Assembly: GCF_018406605.1 (NCBI RefSeq)
Contig: NZ_AP024545.1
Coordinates: 2,604,001 to 2,668,000 of the forward strand
Direction: 5' to 3'
DNA from: Noviluteimonas caseinilytica
GTDB lineage: Bacteria > Pseudomonadota > Gammaproteobacteria > Xanthomonadales > Xanthomonadaceae
DNA length: 64,000 nucleotides
The notes under the pieces are model-generated. The model was given only the letters and a program-made list of their open reading frames with translations. It had not been told where the DNA came from and ran no database searches. How positions within the stretch are numbered: position 1 is the stretch's first letter; each line of letters opens with the position of its first letter. The translations under genes and the position numbers were made by a program. This document shows, one piece after another, positions 42,754-53,434 of this stretch.

Positions 42754-43359
42754 ATGGATTTCCCCACGCTCGCCTTCTACGCCTTCGCCGCCACGGCCGT
42801 CATGGCCGCCGTCGGCGTGATCAGCATGAAGAACCCGGTGCACGCAGCGCTGCTGCTGGTGTTCACGTTCTTCTCGGTCGCTTGCACCTGGATCCTCGCC
42901 GGCGCCGAATTCCTCGGCATCGCCCTGATCCTGGTGTACGTGGGCGCGGTGATGGTGCTGTTCCTGTTCGTCGTGATGATGCTCGACATCGACGTGGCCC
43001 CATTGCGCGAAGGCTTCGTGCGCTACCTGCCGCTCGGGCTGGTCGTCGCGGTCGCGATGCTGGTGGAGATCTGCACGCTGATCGGCGTTCGTCTGCTGTC
43101 GGCCAATCCGCTGGCGCCCGACGCCGCGGCCACCGCCAACATCCCCAACACCACGTGGCTGGCGCGTTCGCTGTTCACCGATTTCCTGCTGCCCTTCGAA
43201 GTGGCGGCGGTGATCCTGACGGTCGCGGTCGTCGCCGCGGTGATGCTGACCCTGCGCCGCCGCACCGGCGTGAAGCACCAGGATCCGTCGGCCCAGGCGC
43301 GCGTGCGTGCGTCGGACCGCCTGCGCATGGTCAAGATGGAATCGGAGGGCAAGCGATGA
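42754..43359 (+). CDS. nuoJ: NADH-quinone oxidoreductase subunit J
   Basis: A 201-residue membrane subunit with five predicted helices. The conserved segment AEFLGIALILVYVGAVMVLF (residues about 50-69), containing the pi-bulge helix, is clear. The soluble tail VRASDRLRMVKMESEGKR follows. The ATG at 42754 comes 11 bases after nuoI, and the stop overlaps nuoK by 4 bases. Confidence 0.96.
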   Translation: MDFPTLAFYAFAATAVMAAVGVISMKNPVHAALLLVFTFFSVACTWILAGAEFLGIALILVYVGAVMVLFLFVVMMLDIDVAPLREGFVRYLPLGLVVAVAMLVEICTLIGVRLLSANPLAPDAAATANIPNTTWLARSLFTDFLLPFEVAAVILTVAVVAAVMLTLRRRTGVKHQDPSAQARVRASDRLRMVKMESEGKR

Positions 43360-43670
43360 TCGGCCATCTCGCCCTCGGGCACTTCCTGGCGCTGGGCGCC
43401 GTGCTGTTCTGCATCAGCCTGGCCGGCATCTTCCTCAACCGGAAGAACGTGATCGTGCTGCTGATGTCGATCGAGCTGATGCTGCTCGCGGTCAACATCA
43501 ACTTCGTCGCGTTCTCGCGCGAGCTGGGCGATCCGTCGGGCCAGGTGTTCGTGTTCTTCATCCTCACGGTGGCCGCGGCCGAGGCCGCGATCGGCCTGGC
43601 GATCCTGGTCACGCTGTTCCGCAACCGGCGCACGATCAACGTCGCCGAACTCGATACGTTGAAGGGCTGA
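43356..43670 (+). CDS. nuoK: NADH-quinone oxidoreductase subunit K
   Basis: A 104-residue three-helix membrane subunit of the proton-pumping arm. Two Glu residues within helices, in LLMSIELMLLAVNINFVAF and VAAAEAAIGLAILV, match the conserved proton-path carboxylates. Its length is standard. It overlaps nuoJ by 4 bases and precedes nuoL by 6. Confidence 0.97.
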   Translation: MIGHLALGHFLALGAVLFCISLAGIFLNRKNVIVLLMSIELMLLAVNINFVAFSRELGDPSGQVFVFFILTVAAAEAAIGLAILVTLFRNRRTINVAELDTLKG

Positions 43671-43676
43671 CGGGCG

Positions 43677-45818
<2,142 letters not shown>

Positions 45819-45858
45819 CGGTCCGGCCGCTCACCAAACTTTGCACGGAATCGAAGAC

Positions 45859-47370
45859 GTGGCGAACGCGCCCCTCCTGAGTCTCCTGATCTGGCTGCCG
45901 ATGCTCGGCGGCGTGCTGGCGCTGCTGGCGGGCAACACCCGTCCGCAACTGGCGCGCTGGATCGCGCTCGCCACGTCGATGGTGGTGCTGCTGCTGAGCA
46001 TCCCGCTGATCACCACCTTCGACCGCGGCAACGCGGCGATGCAGTTCCTCGAACTGCACAACTGGATCCCGGCCTACGACATCCGCTACGCGCTGGGCGC
46101 GGACGGCATCTCGGTCGCGCTGATCGGGCTGACCACGCTGACGACGGTGCTGGTGCTGATCGGCGCGTGGGGCTCGATCGACACGCGCGTGAGCCAGTAC
46201 GTCGCCGCGTTCCTGATCCTCGAAGGCCTGATGATCGGCGTGTTCGCCGCGATGGACGCGATGCTGTTCTACGTGTTCTTCGAGGCGATGCTCATCCCGA
46301 TGTTCATCATCATCGGCGTGTGGGGCGGGCCGCGCCGCGTGTACGCGTCGATCAAGTTCTTCCTGTACACCTTCCTCGGGTCGGTGTTCATGCTGGTCGG
46401 CATCATCTACCTGTACCTCAAGGGCGGCAGCTGGCAGCTGGCCGACATGGCGGCGCTGCCGCTGACGATGAAGGAACAGGCGTGGCTGTTCTTCGCGTTC
46501 CTCGCCGCGTTCTCGGTGAAGGTGCCGATGTTCCCGGTGCACACGTGGTTGCCGGACGCGCACGTCGAGGCGCCCACCGGCGGCTCGGTGGTGCTGGCGG
46601 CGATCATGCTGAAGATCGGCGGATACGGCTTCCTGCGCTTCACCCTGCCGATCGTGCCGGATGCCGGCCACGAGTACGCATGGGTCGTCATCGCGCTGTC
46701 GCTGATCGCGATCCTCTACATCGGCCTGGTCGCGCTGGTCCAGGACGACATGAAGAAGCTGATCGCGTATTCGTCGATCTCGCACATGGGCTTCGTCACG
46801 CTGGGCACGTTCATCGCGTTCTCGCTGGTGCGCGACACGGGCAACCTCGACGCCGCGCGCCTCGGCCTGCAGGGCGCGATGGTGCAGATGATTTCGCACG
46901 GTTTCATTTCCGGCGCGATGTTCTCGTGCGTCGGCGTGCTGTACGACCGCATGCACTCGCGCATGATCCGCGACTACGGCGGCGTGGCGAACGTGATGCC
47001 GTGGTTCGCGATGTTCATGGTGTTCTTCGGCATGTCCAACGCGGGCCTGCCGGGCACGTCGGGCTTCATCGGCGAGTTCATGGTGATCCTGGCCAGCTTC
47101 CAGCAGCACCCGCTGCTCGCCTTCGCCGGCGCCACCACGCTGATCGTGGGCGCGGCGTACACGCTGTGGCTGGTCAAGCGCGTGATCTTCGGCGAGGTGG
47201 GCAACGCGCACGTCGCCGAGCTCGAAGACATCAATCCGCGCGAGTGGATCGTGCTCGGCGTGTTCGCGATCGGCGTGCTCGCCCTCGGCGTGTATCCCAA
47301 GCCCCTGACCGACCTGATGGAGCCCTCCATCGCGCAGCTCGCCAGCCAGCTGGCGGCGTCCAAGCTCTGA
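45859..47370 (+). CDS. nuoM: NADH-quinone oxidoreductase subunit M (antiporter-like)
   Basis: A 503-residue antiporter-like membrane subunit with about 14 helices. Key segments are FYVFFEAMLIPMFIIIGVWG, KVPMFPVHTWLPDAHVEAPT and SSISHMGFVTLGTF, with the conserved Lys and Glu of the proton path. No ATG fits. GTG at 45859 (then ANAPLLSLLIWLP) matches homologue N-termini best, while TTG at 45841 is an in-frame alternative. It lies 40 bases after nuoL and 14 before nuoN. Confidence 0.95.
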   Translation: MANAPLLSLLIWLPMLGGVLALLAGNTRPQLARWIALATSMVVLLLSIPLITTFDRGNAAMQFLELHNWIPAYDIRYALGADGISVALIGLTTLTTVLVLIGAWGSIDTRVSQYVAAFLILEGLMIGVFAAMDAMLFYVFFEAMLIPMFIIIGVWGGPRRVYASIKFFLYTFLGSVFMLVGIIYLYLKGGSWQLADMAALPLTMKEQAWLFFAFLAAFSVKVPMFPVHTWLPDAHVEAPTGGSVVLAAIMLKIGGYGFLRFTLPIVPDAGHEYAWVVIALSLIAILYIGLVALVQDDMKKLIAYSSISHMGFVTLGTFIAFSLVRDTGNLDAARLGLQGAMVQMISHGFISGAMFSCVGVLYDRMHSRMIRDYGGVANVMPWFAMFMVFFGMSNAGLPGTSGFIGEFMVILASFQQHPLLAFAGATTLIVGAAYTLWLVKRVIFGEVGNAHVAELEDINPREWIVLGVFAIGVLALGVYPKPLTDLMEPSIAQLASQLAASKL

Positions 47371-47384
47371 GAGACACCGAACGC

Positions 47385-48824
47385 ATGAATCCCTCGATGC
47401 CCACCGCCGCCGACCTGCTGCCGCTGCTGCCCGAACTGGTGCTCGTCGGCATGGCGTTCGCGCTGCTGATGCTCGACCTGTTCCTCTCCGAGCGGCAGCG
47501 CTGGGTCACGCACGTGCTCGCGATCGGCACGCTGGTCGTCGTCGCGGGCCTGGTGGCCTCGGGCACGGGCGGGCAGGGCACGGTGCTCAACGGCATGTTC
47601 GTGCGCGATGTCACCGCCGACGTGCTGAAGCTGTTCACGTGCCTCGTGTCCGCGTTGTCGCTGGTCTACGCGTGGCCGTTCCTGCGCGAGCGCGGTTTGT
47701 ACAAGGGTGAAGTGCCGGTGCTGGTGATGTTCGCCACCACGGGCATGATGCTGCTGGTGTCCTCCGGCAGCCTGGTGATGGTGTACCTGGGCCTGGAAAT
47801 GCTGGCGCTGTGCCAATACGCGCTGGTGGCGATCGATCGCGACAGCCCGCTCGCGTCCGAAGCGGCGATGAAGTACTTCGTCCTCGGTTCGCTGGCCTCG
47901 GGCATGCTGCTGTACGGCATGTCGCTGATCTACGGCGCCACCGGCACGCTCGACCTGAAGGAGATCAGCGTCGCCATCGGCAGCGCGTCGCCGGGCCTGA
48001 TGCTGACCGGCGTGGTGTTCCTGCTGGCGGGCATCGCCTTCAAGTTCGGTGCGGCGCCGTTCCACATGTGGCTGCCGGACGTCTACCACGGTGCGCCGAC
48101 GCCCATCACCTTGTTCATCGGTTCGGCGCCCAAGCTCGCCTCGTTCGGCATGGCGTATCGCCTGCTCGAAACCGGCGCCGGTCCGCTCGACGATCGCTGG
48201 CGTCTGCTGATCGCAGGCCTGGCGGCGCTGTCGCTGGTCATCGGCAACCTGGCGGCGCTGGCGCAGACCAACCTCAAGCGCATGCTGGCGTATTCGACGA
48301 TCTCGCACGTCGGCTTCCTGTTCCTCGGCCTCGCCGGCGGCGGGCCGCAGGGCTACGCGGCGGCGATGTTCTACGCGATCACCTACGCGATCATGTCGAC
48401 CGCGGCGTTCGGCGCGATCGTGGTGCTGTCGCGCAAGGGCTTCGAGAGCGACACCATCGACGACTTCAAGGGCCTCAACAGCCGCAGCCCGTGGATGGCC
48501 TTGCTGGTGCTGTGCGTGATGGCCTCGCTGGCCGGCGTGCCGCCGTTCCTGGGCTTCTGGTCCAAGCTGGTCGTGCTGCGCGCCGCGATCGAGGGCGACA
48601 TGCTGTGGCTGGCGATCGTGGGCATCGTGTTCGCGGTGATCGGCGCGTTCTACTACCTGCGCGTGATCAAGGTGATGTACTTCGACGAGCCGGTGGGCGA
48701 GGGCCCCCGCGAGCGCGACGACATGCCCGTCCGCGTGGCCTTCGGCGTCAACGCGATGCTGCTGCTGGTCCTCGGCATCCTGTGGAACCCCATCATGCAG
48801 TGGTGCCTCGCGTCGTTCCGTTGA
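47385..48824 (+). CDS. nuoN: NADH-quinone oxidoreductase subunit N (antiporter-like)
   Basis: A 479-residue antiporter-like membrane subunit and the last gene of the nuo operon. Diagnostic stretches are VYLGLEMLALCQYALVAI, FKFGAAPFHMWLPDVYHGAP and LAYSTISHVGFLFLGL. The ATG at 47385 follows nuoM by 14 bases; a second Met at residue 5 could also serve. A strong terminator follows 30 bases after the stop. Confidence 0.97.
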   Translation: MNPSMPTAADLLPLLPELVLVGMAFALLMLDLFLSERQRWVTHVLAIGTLVVVAGLVASGTGGQGTVLNGMFVRDVTADVLKLFTCLVSALSLVYAWPFLRERGLYKGEVPVLVMFATTGMMLLVSSGSLVMVYLGLEMLALCQYALVAIDRDSPLASEAAMKYFVLGSLASGMLLYGMSLIYGATGTLDLKEISVAIGSASPGLMLTGVVFLLAGIAFKFGAAPFHMWLPDVYHGAPTPITLFIGSAPKLASFGMAYRLLETGAGPLDDRWRLLIAGLAALSLVIGNLAALAQTNLKRMLAYSTISHVGFLFLGLAGGGPQGYAAAMFYAITYAIMSTAAFGAIVVLSRKGFESDTIDDFKGLNSRSPWMALLVLCVMASLAGVPPFLGFWSKLVVLRAAIEGDMLWLAIVGIVFAVIGAFYYLRVIKVMYFDEPVGEGPRERDDMPVRVAFGVNAMLLLVLGILWNPIMQWCLASFR

Positions 48825-48854
48825 CACGGAAATCGTGACCCGCGTTGCAGAACG

Positions 48855-48884
48855 AAAGGCCGGTCGCGAGATCGGCCTTTTTTT
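48855..48884 (+). terminator. Rho-independent terminator of the nuo operon
   Basis: AAAGGCCGGTC pairs with GATCGGCCTTT (one G-T) around a GCGA tetraloop and continues into TTTTTTT. It lies 30 bases after the nuoN stop. Confidence 0.93.
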
Positions 48885-48908
48885 CGTTGTCATGTAAGTA
48901 TCACGCGC

Positions 48909-48937
48909 TGTTAACGAAACCTTCACTCCGGTAGTGT
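48909..48937 (+). promoter_or_regulatory. Putative promoter of the Oar-like TonB-dependent receptor
   Basis: TGTTAA (48909-48914) and TAGTGT (48932-48937) are separated by 17 bases. A small stem-loop GATGGC/GCCATC (48965-48982) lies in the leader, at the possible upstream start ATG 48967. Confidence 0.4.
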
Positions 48938-49005
48938 CGCCCGTTCCCGTGATCCGGGAAGGACCGATGGCCCTTTCGCCATCGACACACCAGGGGATTC
49001 CAACG

Positions 49006-52000
49006 TTGGTTACGTCTAGTTTTCGCAAGGGGATGAAGCGCAGCGCGCTGTTCGTCGCGCTGGGAATGAGCTTCGCAGCGGGCGTGAGCGCCCAGTCGAA
49101 CATCACGGGCATGATCTACGGCCACGCACCGGTGGGGACCGGCAGCACGGTCGTGATCCAGAACCTCGACACGGGCCTGACCCGCACGTTGCAGGTCGGC
49201 GCCGACGGCGACTATCGCGCCGCGTCGCTGCCCAACGGCCGGTACAAGGTGACGTTGCAGAAGGATGGCGCGGTCGTCAGCGTCCGCGACAACATCCAGG
49301 TCAACATCGCCGGCGGCACCGAGGTGTCGTTCGCCTCGGCCGGCGGCACCACCAATTTCGACGCGGTCGAAATCATCGGCGGCGGCGTGCCGCTGGTCGA
49401 CGTGTCGCAGACCGACACGCGCACGGTGCTCACCGCCGAACAGCTGTCCAAGATCTCGATCAACCGCGACGTCGCCAGCGTGGCGCTGCTCGCGCCGAGC
49501 GTGGTGCGCAGCGACAGCTACAGCGGCGTGCCGAGCTTCGGCGGGTCGGCTGCGTCGGAGAACGCGTACTTCATCAACGGCTACAACGTCACCAACCCGC
49601 TGACCTCGGTGGGCTTCACGACGTTGCCGTTCGAGGCGATCGGCGAGCAGCAGATCCTCACGGGCGGTTACGGCGCCGAGTTCGGCCGTTCCACCGGCGG
49701 CGTGATCAACCTGGTCACCAAGCGTGGCGGCAACGAGTGGCACGGCGGCGTCTACACGATCTGGACGCCCGAAGCCACGCGCGCCGCACCGCGCGACGTG
49801 TACTACGCGAACACCGGCTTCTACCCGGCCGACAACGCGGCCCGCGCGATCAACGAGCGCACCGACGGCACGCTGAACATCTGGCGCCAGCAGAACCTGT
49901 CGTGGTCGCTGACCACCGGTTTCTACGGCAGCGGCGCGCTGATCAAGGACCGCCTGTTCGTCTTCCTCGATGCGGAAACCACCAAGCGCGAAGGCACCGA
50001 AGTGCTGTCGGGCCGCACGGACCTGGCGAACTCCACGGCCGCGCAGACCGGCTGGCGCGCCTATCGCTTCAACTCGCCGCGCTGGGCCGCCAAGGTCGAC
50101 TGGAACATCAACGACAACCACCTGATCGAATTCACCGGCATCCAGGACCGCACCACGACGCACTCCGAGCGCAGCGATTTCTCGTACGCGACGTTCACGC
50201 ACAACACGATCCCGCGCCAGATCACGACGAACGACGACGACGCGCGTTTGTACGTCGCGAAGTACACCGGCTACCTCACCGACGACCTCACGCTGTCGGC
50301 GATGTACGGCGAGCAGTCCATCAGCCACAACAACGTGACGATGGGCTACAACCCGAACTGCCCGCAGATCAGCGCGCCGGCGAACGCGCAGGCCCCGGGC
50401 CTGGTGTATCGCAATTGCCAGCCGTCGACGTCCACCACGATCCCGTTCTCGCAGCCGGAAGAATCCACCAGCGGCTGGCGCATCGACTTGGCCTACGTGC
50501 TCGGTGACCACGAACTGCGCGTCGGTTACGAGCGCCAGGATGCGGAAGCCTCCGTGCACACCGGCCGCGCCGGTGGCCAGCTGTGGACCTACGCGCGCGC
50601 CGCCACGCCGACGACGCCGATCGCCACGTTCATCGGTTCGCCGTCGTCCGGCGGTGGCCTCGGTGCGCAGGGTTACTACGTCACGCGCACCGTGCTGCAG
50701 GCCAACTCGGATCCGAGCGTCGAGCAGGCCTCGCAGTACCTGGAAGACCGCTGGCACGTCACCGACAACCTGCTGCTGTCGCTGGGCCTGCGCAACGAGC
50801 AGTTCACCAACTTCGACGGCCTGGGCCGCCCGTACATCTCGCAGCGCAACCAGCTGGATCCGCGCGTCGGGTTCTCGTGGGACATGAAGGGCGACGGCAC
50901 GCTGAAGCTGTTCGGCAACGTGGGCCGCTACCACCTCGCCACGCCGAACCAGGCCGCCATCCGTGGTGCGTCCGCCTCGCTCAACACGACCGAGTACTTC
51001 ACCTACACGGGCGTCGACCCGGTGACGGGCGCGCCGACCGGCACGAACCGCATCCCGATGACGCCGGCGCCGACGATCTGCCCGGGCACGCAGGCGGTCT
51101 CGTCGAACCTGGAATGCGGTTCCGCACCGGATCCGCTGACCACGACGGCGAAGAACCTGAAGTCGCATTACCAGGAGGAGTACATCGTCGGCTTCCAGCA
51201 GGGCCTGTCCGCCACGTACGCGTGGGGTGCGAAGTTCACCTACCGCGACCTGAAGAGCGCGATCGACGACGTGTGCGGCGCGCTGCTGCGCAACAAGTGC
51301 CTCAACGCCAACCCGGGCGAGACGAACACGTTCATCTTCAAGAACGCGGACGGCTCGTACACGGAAGCCACGTTCACGGCCGAGCAGCTGGGCTTCCCGG
51401 CGTTGAAGCGTCGTTACTACGCGCTTGACCTGTTCGCCGAGCATTCGTACGCGGACAACTGGTACGGCAAGCTCGAGTACACGTACTCGAAGAACTGGGG
51501 CAACACCGAAGGCCAGCTGGCATCGGACCTCGACACGGGCGCCGGCGGCCAGGCCGACGTGGGCCGCACGCAGGACTGGGACCTCCCGGAACTGATGGTC
51601 GGCTCCAACGGCCTGCTGCCGAACCACCGCAAGCATGCGTTGAAGGCGTTCGGCTACTACCAGTGGAACGACCAGTGGCGCACGGGCGCAACGCTGATCA
51701 CGGCGTCGGGCCGTCCGCGCAACTGCACCAGCCACTACCCGGCGGACAACGCGAGCCTCTACAACGGTTCGGCGTACTGGTTCTGCGGCCTGTCCGGTTC
51801 GGGCACCGCGCCGGGCTCGGCCAACTACCGCGCGCCCGCCGCCGACTACGCGATTTCCCCGCGTGGCTCGCACGGCGAAACGCCGTGGCTGGTCCAGCTG
51901 AACCTCAACGTGGCGTACGAGCCGACGTGGCTGGAAGGCCTGACGCTGCAGGCGGACATCATCAATGTCCTCAACCGGCAGACGGCGGGTTCGTACAACC

Positions 52001-52119
52001 CGCGCTACGAGCAGGGCACGGCCACGGTGCGTCGCAACGTGCCGAACCAGTTCTACGGCCAGGAGATCCAGATTTCGGAACCGCGCTCGCTGCGTTTGAT
52101 GGCGCGCTACGACTTCTGA
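49006..52119 (+). CDS. Oar-like TonB-dependent receptor with N-terminal carboxypeptidase-regulatory-like domain
   Basis: A large outer-membrane receptor of about 1037 residues. After a signal peptide (MKRSALFVALGMSFAAGVSAQ) comes a CarboxypepD_reg-like beta domain (ITGMIYGHAPVGTGSTVVIQ, GDYRAASLPNGRYKVTL). A plug follows (FFINGYNV-like YFINGYNVTNP, LTGGYGAEFGRSTGGVINLV) and then a long barrel ending LRLMARYDF with a C-terminal Phe. The start is uncertain. TTG at 49006 has AGGGGA 8 bases upstream and gives a short pre-extension LVTSSFRKG. ATG at 49033 leaves no room for its own Shine-Dalgarno. ATG at 48967 has GGAAGG close by. Substrates in this group include peptides and large ligands; none can be named here. 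It is flanked by terminators and is probably monocistronic. Confidence 0.9.
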   Translation: MVTSSFRKGMKRSALFVALGMSFAAGVSAQSNITGMIYGHAPVGTGSTVVIQNLDTGLTRTLQVGADGDYRAASLPNGRYKVTLQKDGAVVSVRDNIQVNIAGGTEVSFASAGGTTNFDAVEIIGGGVPLVDVSQTDTRTVLTAEQLSKISINRDVASVALLAPSVVRSDSYSGVPSFGGSAASENAYFINGYNVTNPLTSVGFTTLPFEAIGEQQILTGGYGAEFGRSTGGVINLVTKRGGNEWHGGVYTIWTPEATRAAPRDVYYANTGFYPADNAARAINERTDGTLNIWRQQNLSWSLTTGFYGSGALIKDRLFVFLDAETTKREGTEVLSGRTDLANSTAAQTGWRAYRFNSPRWAAKVDWNINDNHLIEFTGIQDRTTTHSERSDFSYATFTHNTIPRQITTNDDDARLYVAKYTGYLTDDLTLSAMYGEQSISHNNVTMGYNPNCPQISAPANAQAPGLVYRNCQPSTSTTIPFSQPEESTSGWRIDLAYVLGDHELRVGYERQDAEASVHTGRAGGQLWTYARAATPTTPIATFIGSPSSGGGLGAQGYYVTRTVLQANSDPSVEQASQYLEDRWHVTDNLLLSLGLRNEQFTNFDGLGRPYISQRNQLDPRVGFSWDMKGDGTLKLFGNVGRYHLATPNQAAIRGASASLNTTEYFTYTGVDPVTGAPTGTNRIPMTPAPTICPGTQAVSSNLECGSAPDPLTTTAKNLKSHYQEEYIVGFQQGLSATYAWGAKFTYRDLKSAIDDVCGALLRNKCLNANPGETNTFIFKNADGSYTEATFTAEQLGFPALKRRYYALDLFAEHSYADNWYGKLEYTYSKNWGNTEGQLASDLDTGAGGQADVGRTQDWDLPELMVGSNGLLPNHRKHALKAFGYYQWNDQWRTGATLITASGRPRNCTSHYPADNASLYNGSAYWFCGLSGSGTAPGSANYRAPAADYAISPRGSHGETPWLVQLNLNVAYEPTWLEGLTLQADIINVLNRQTAGSYNPRYEQGTATVRRNVPNQFYGQEIQISEPRSLRLMARYDF

Positions 52120-52139
52120 TCGCAGGGTGGGTGAACCGG

Positions 52140-52170
52140 AACCGCCGGCGTTTGCCGGCGGTTTCTTCCT
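52140..52170 (+). terminator. Rho-independent terminator after the Oar-like receptor
   Basis: A perfect 10-bp stem AACCGCCGGC/GCCGGCGGTT with loop GTTT is followed by TCTTCCTT. It begins 20 bases after the stop codon. Confidence 0.88.
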
Positions 52171-52175
52171 TCGGG

Positions 52176-52204
52176 TTGCAATGCCGCGGCGGGTTCCGCA
52201 TAAT
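52176..52204 (+). promoter_or_regulatory. Sigma-70 promoter of the initiator tRNA
   Basis: TTGCAA (52176-52181) and CATAAT (52199-52204) are spaced by 17 bases, and the tRNA begins 11 bases further on. This is the best textbook promoter in the window. Confidence 0.8.
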
Positions 52205-52215
52205 GCGCGGCCTGC

Positions 52216-52292
52216 TGCGGGGTGGAGCAGTCTGGCAGCTCGTCGGGCTCATAACCCGAAGGTCGCAGGTTCAAATCCTGCCCCCGCTACCA
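52216..52292 (+). tRNA. Initiator tRNA-fMet (anticodon CAT)
   Basis: A 77-nt tRNA. Acceptor TGCGGGG against CCCCGCT leaves the first pair (T-T) unmatched, and the anticodon stem has three consecutive G-C pairs (TCGGG CTCATAA CCCGA). Both are identity marks of the initiator rather than elongator tRNA-Met. The T arm is GCAGGTTCAAATCCTGC and CCA is encoded. Confidence 0.96.
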
Positions 52293-52438
52293 TGTTCAAG
52301 CGAAACGGCGATCCGGAAACGGGTCGCCGTTTTCGTTTGTGCCGATGGCGTGTCGGTTTGCGCAAGGTTGCGCGAATTGCACGGCGGATTCCCGTGCATT
52401 CGCCAAGGCCGCGGGACGCCTCCGGCCCTCGATAGGGC

Positions 52439-52476
52439 TTGTATCCTCTGGTTGACCGCGTATCCTCCCGGATACA
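52439..52476 (+). promoter_or_regulatory. Palindromic operator/promoter of the toxin-antitoxin operon
   Basis: A perfect inverted repeat GTATCC-TCCC-GGATAC (52460-52475) sits 10 bases before the toxin ATG, and a further GTATCC half-site lies at 52441-52446. A possible promoter is TTGTAT (52439) with TATCCT (52461), 16 bases apart. Such repeats are typical autoregulatory antitoxin-binding sites. Confidence 0.6.
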
Positions 52477-52485
52477 GTCGTCGGC

Positions 52486-52796
52486 ATGTTCGAACTTCGC
52501 CGCACACCGGAATTCAGAACGTGGCTCGCGTCCCTCACCGATGGCCGCGCGCGCACCAAGGTGTTGTCGCGGATGTCCAACATGTCGCTCGGCAATGTCG
52601 GCCCGTGCAAGCCGGTGGGTGGTGGCGTGTCGGAGTCGAGGATCGATTACGGCCCCGGTATCGGGTGTATTTCGTCACCCGCGCCACGCGCGTCATCGTG
52701 TTGCTGGCGGGCGGCGACAAATCCACGCAAGCGCGCGACATCCGCCGCGCGAAGGCGCTGGCGGCGGGACTGGGAGCCATCCACGGAGCCATATGA
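52486..52796 (+). pseudogene. RelE/ParE-family (addiction module killer) toxin, frameshifted
   Basis: The N-terminal frame from ATG 52486 reads MFELRRTPEFRTWLASLTDG ... KPVGGGVSESRIDYGPG. The family continuation, YRVYFVTRATRVIVLLAGGD and then KSTQARDIRRAKALAAGL, is found in the next frame from 52659 and ends at TGA 52794-52796. Restoring one base at about 52657-52659 (a GGN codon) joins the two into a normal toxin of about 103 residues. As sequenced, the toxin lacks the C-terminal half with the catalytic and basic residues and should be inactive. The toxin stop overlaps the antitoxin ATG, which shows the original coupled operon. A sequencing error or programmed frameshift cannot be excluded. 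Confidence 0.8.
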
Positions 52797-53191
52797 CCAC
52801 CACGACGGAAAAATTCGACATCACCGAATACCTCGTCGACGACGAGACGATGGCGAACTACCTGGCCGATTGCCTGGCCGAAGGCGGCATCGCGCTCTTC
52901 CTCCACGCCATGGGCGAGGTCGCCCGCGCGCGCGGGATGAGCATGATTGCTGCAGACACGGGCCTCACGCGCGCCAGCCTGTACAAGGCGCTCGGCGAAG
53001 GCGGCAACCCGGGGTTGGGCACCATCGCGCGCGTGCTCGACACGCTCGGGTTCTCGCTGTCGGTCGTGCCGAAGGCGCGGCCCGCGAAGCGCGCGGCCAA
53101 AACCGCACGCAGGAAGCCCGCGTCGGTTCCGTCGGCGCGAAAGTCGGTGGCAACGAAACCCCGCAAGAACATCGTCAGGAAATCGCCCTGA
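52793..53191 (+). CDS. HigA-like/addiction-module antidote protein (HTH antitoxin)
   Basis: A 132-residue antitoxin. The N-terminus TTEKFDITEYLVDDETMANYL and the helix-turn-helix IAADTGLTRASLYKALGEGG and LGTIARVLDTLGFSLSV match putative addiction-module antidote proteins. These usually end near residue 95-100. Here a Lys/Arg/Ala-rich tail of about 38 residues is added (residues about 94-132, with AKRAAKTARRKP), resembling a histone-H1-like nucleic-acid-binding tail. The ATG overlaps the toxin stop by 4 bases. It probably binds the upstream palindrome. With its toxin frameshifted, it is an orphan or solitary regulator. Confidence 0.82.
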   Translation: MTTTTEKFDITEYLVDDETMANYLADCLAEGGIALFLHAMGEVARARGMSMIAADTGLTRASLYKALGEGGNPGLGTIARVLDTLGFSLSVVPKARPAKRAAKTARRKPASVPSARKSVATKPRKNIVRKSP

Positions 53192-53434
53192 TCGCACCCA
53201 ACGTCGGCAACGCCTTCCAGGTGCCGACGCGGTAGAGCGTTCCGATCGCCGGCAGTGCGCGAGCGTCGAATCGCCGCACGTGCGGACACTGCATCGCACG
53301 CGGCAGGTTCTGCTTCCTGTGGATTTGCCGACACAGTTCGCAGACAAATCGGCTTCGCATGTCAGACGCGGGACGCCCCTGCACGCACCACGCATTGCCT
53401 ACGGTCAGCGGCCCTTCTTTCCGACGAGGCCGAC

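Noticed and set aside
48901..51873. 990-codon minus-strand frame opposite the Oar-like receptor
   Set aside because: Arg/Val-rich shadow frame with no features; the receptor on the plus strand is unambiguous.
52216..52292. Elongator tRNA-Met
   Set aside because: The unpaired first acceptor position and the three G-C pairs in the anticodon stem identify the initiator tRNA.
51663..52796. A 377-residue protein running from the receptor through the tRNA into the toxin region
   Set aside because: It is a chance open frame across a tRNA gene and a terminator. Only its last 45 or so residues are real, as the displaced C-terminus of the toxin.
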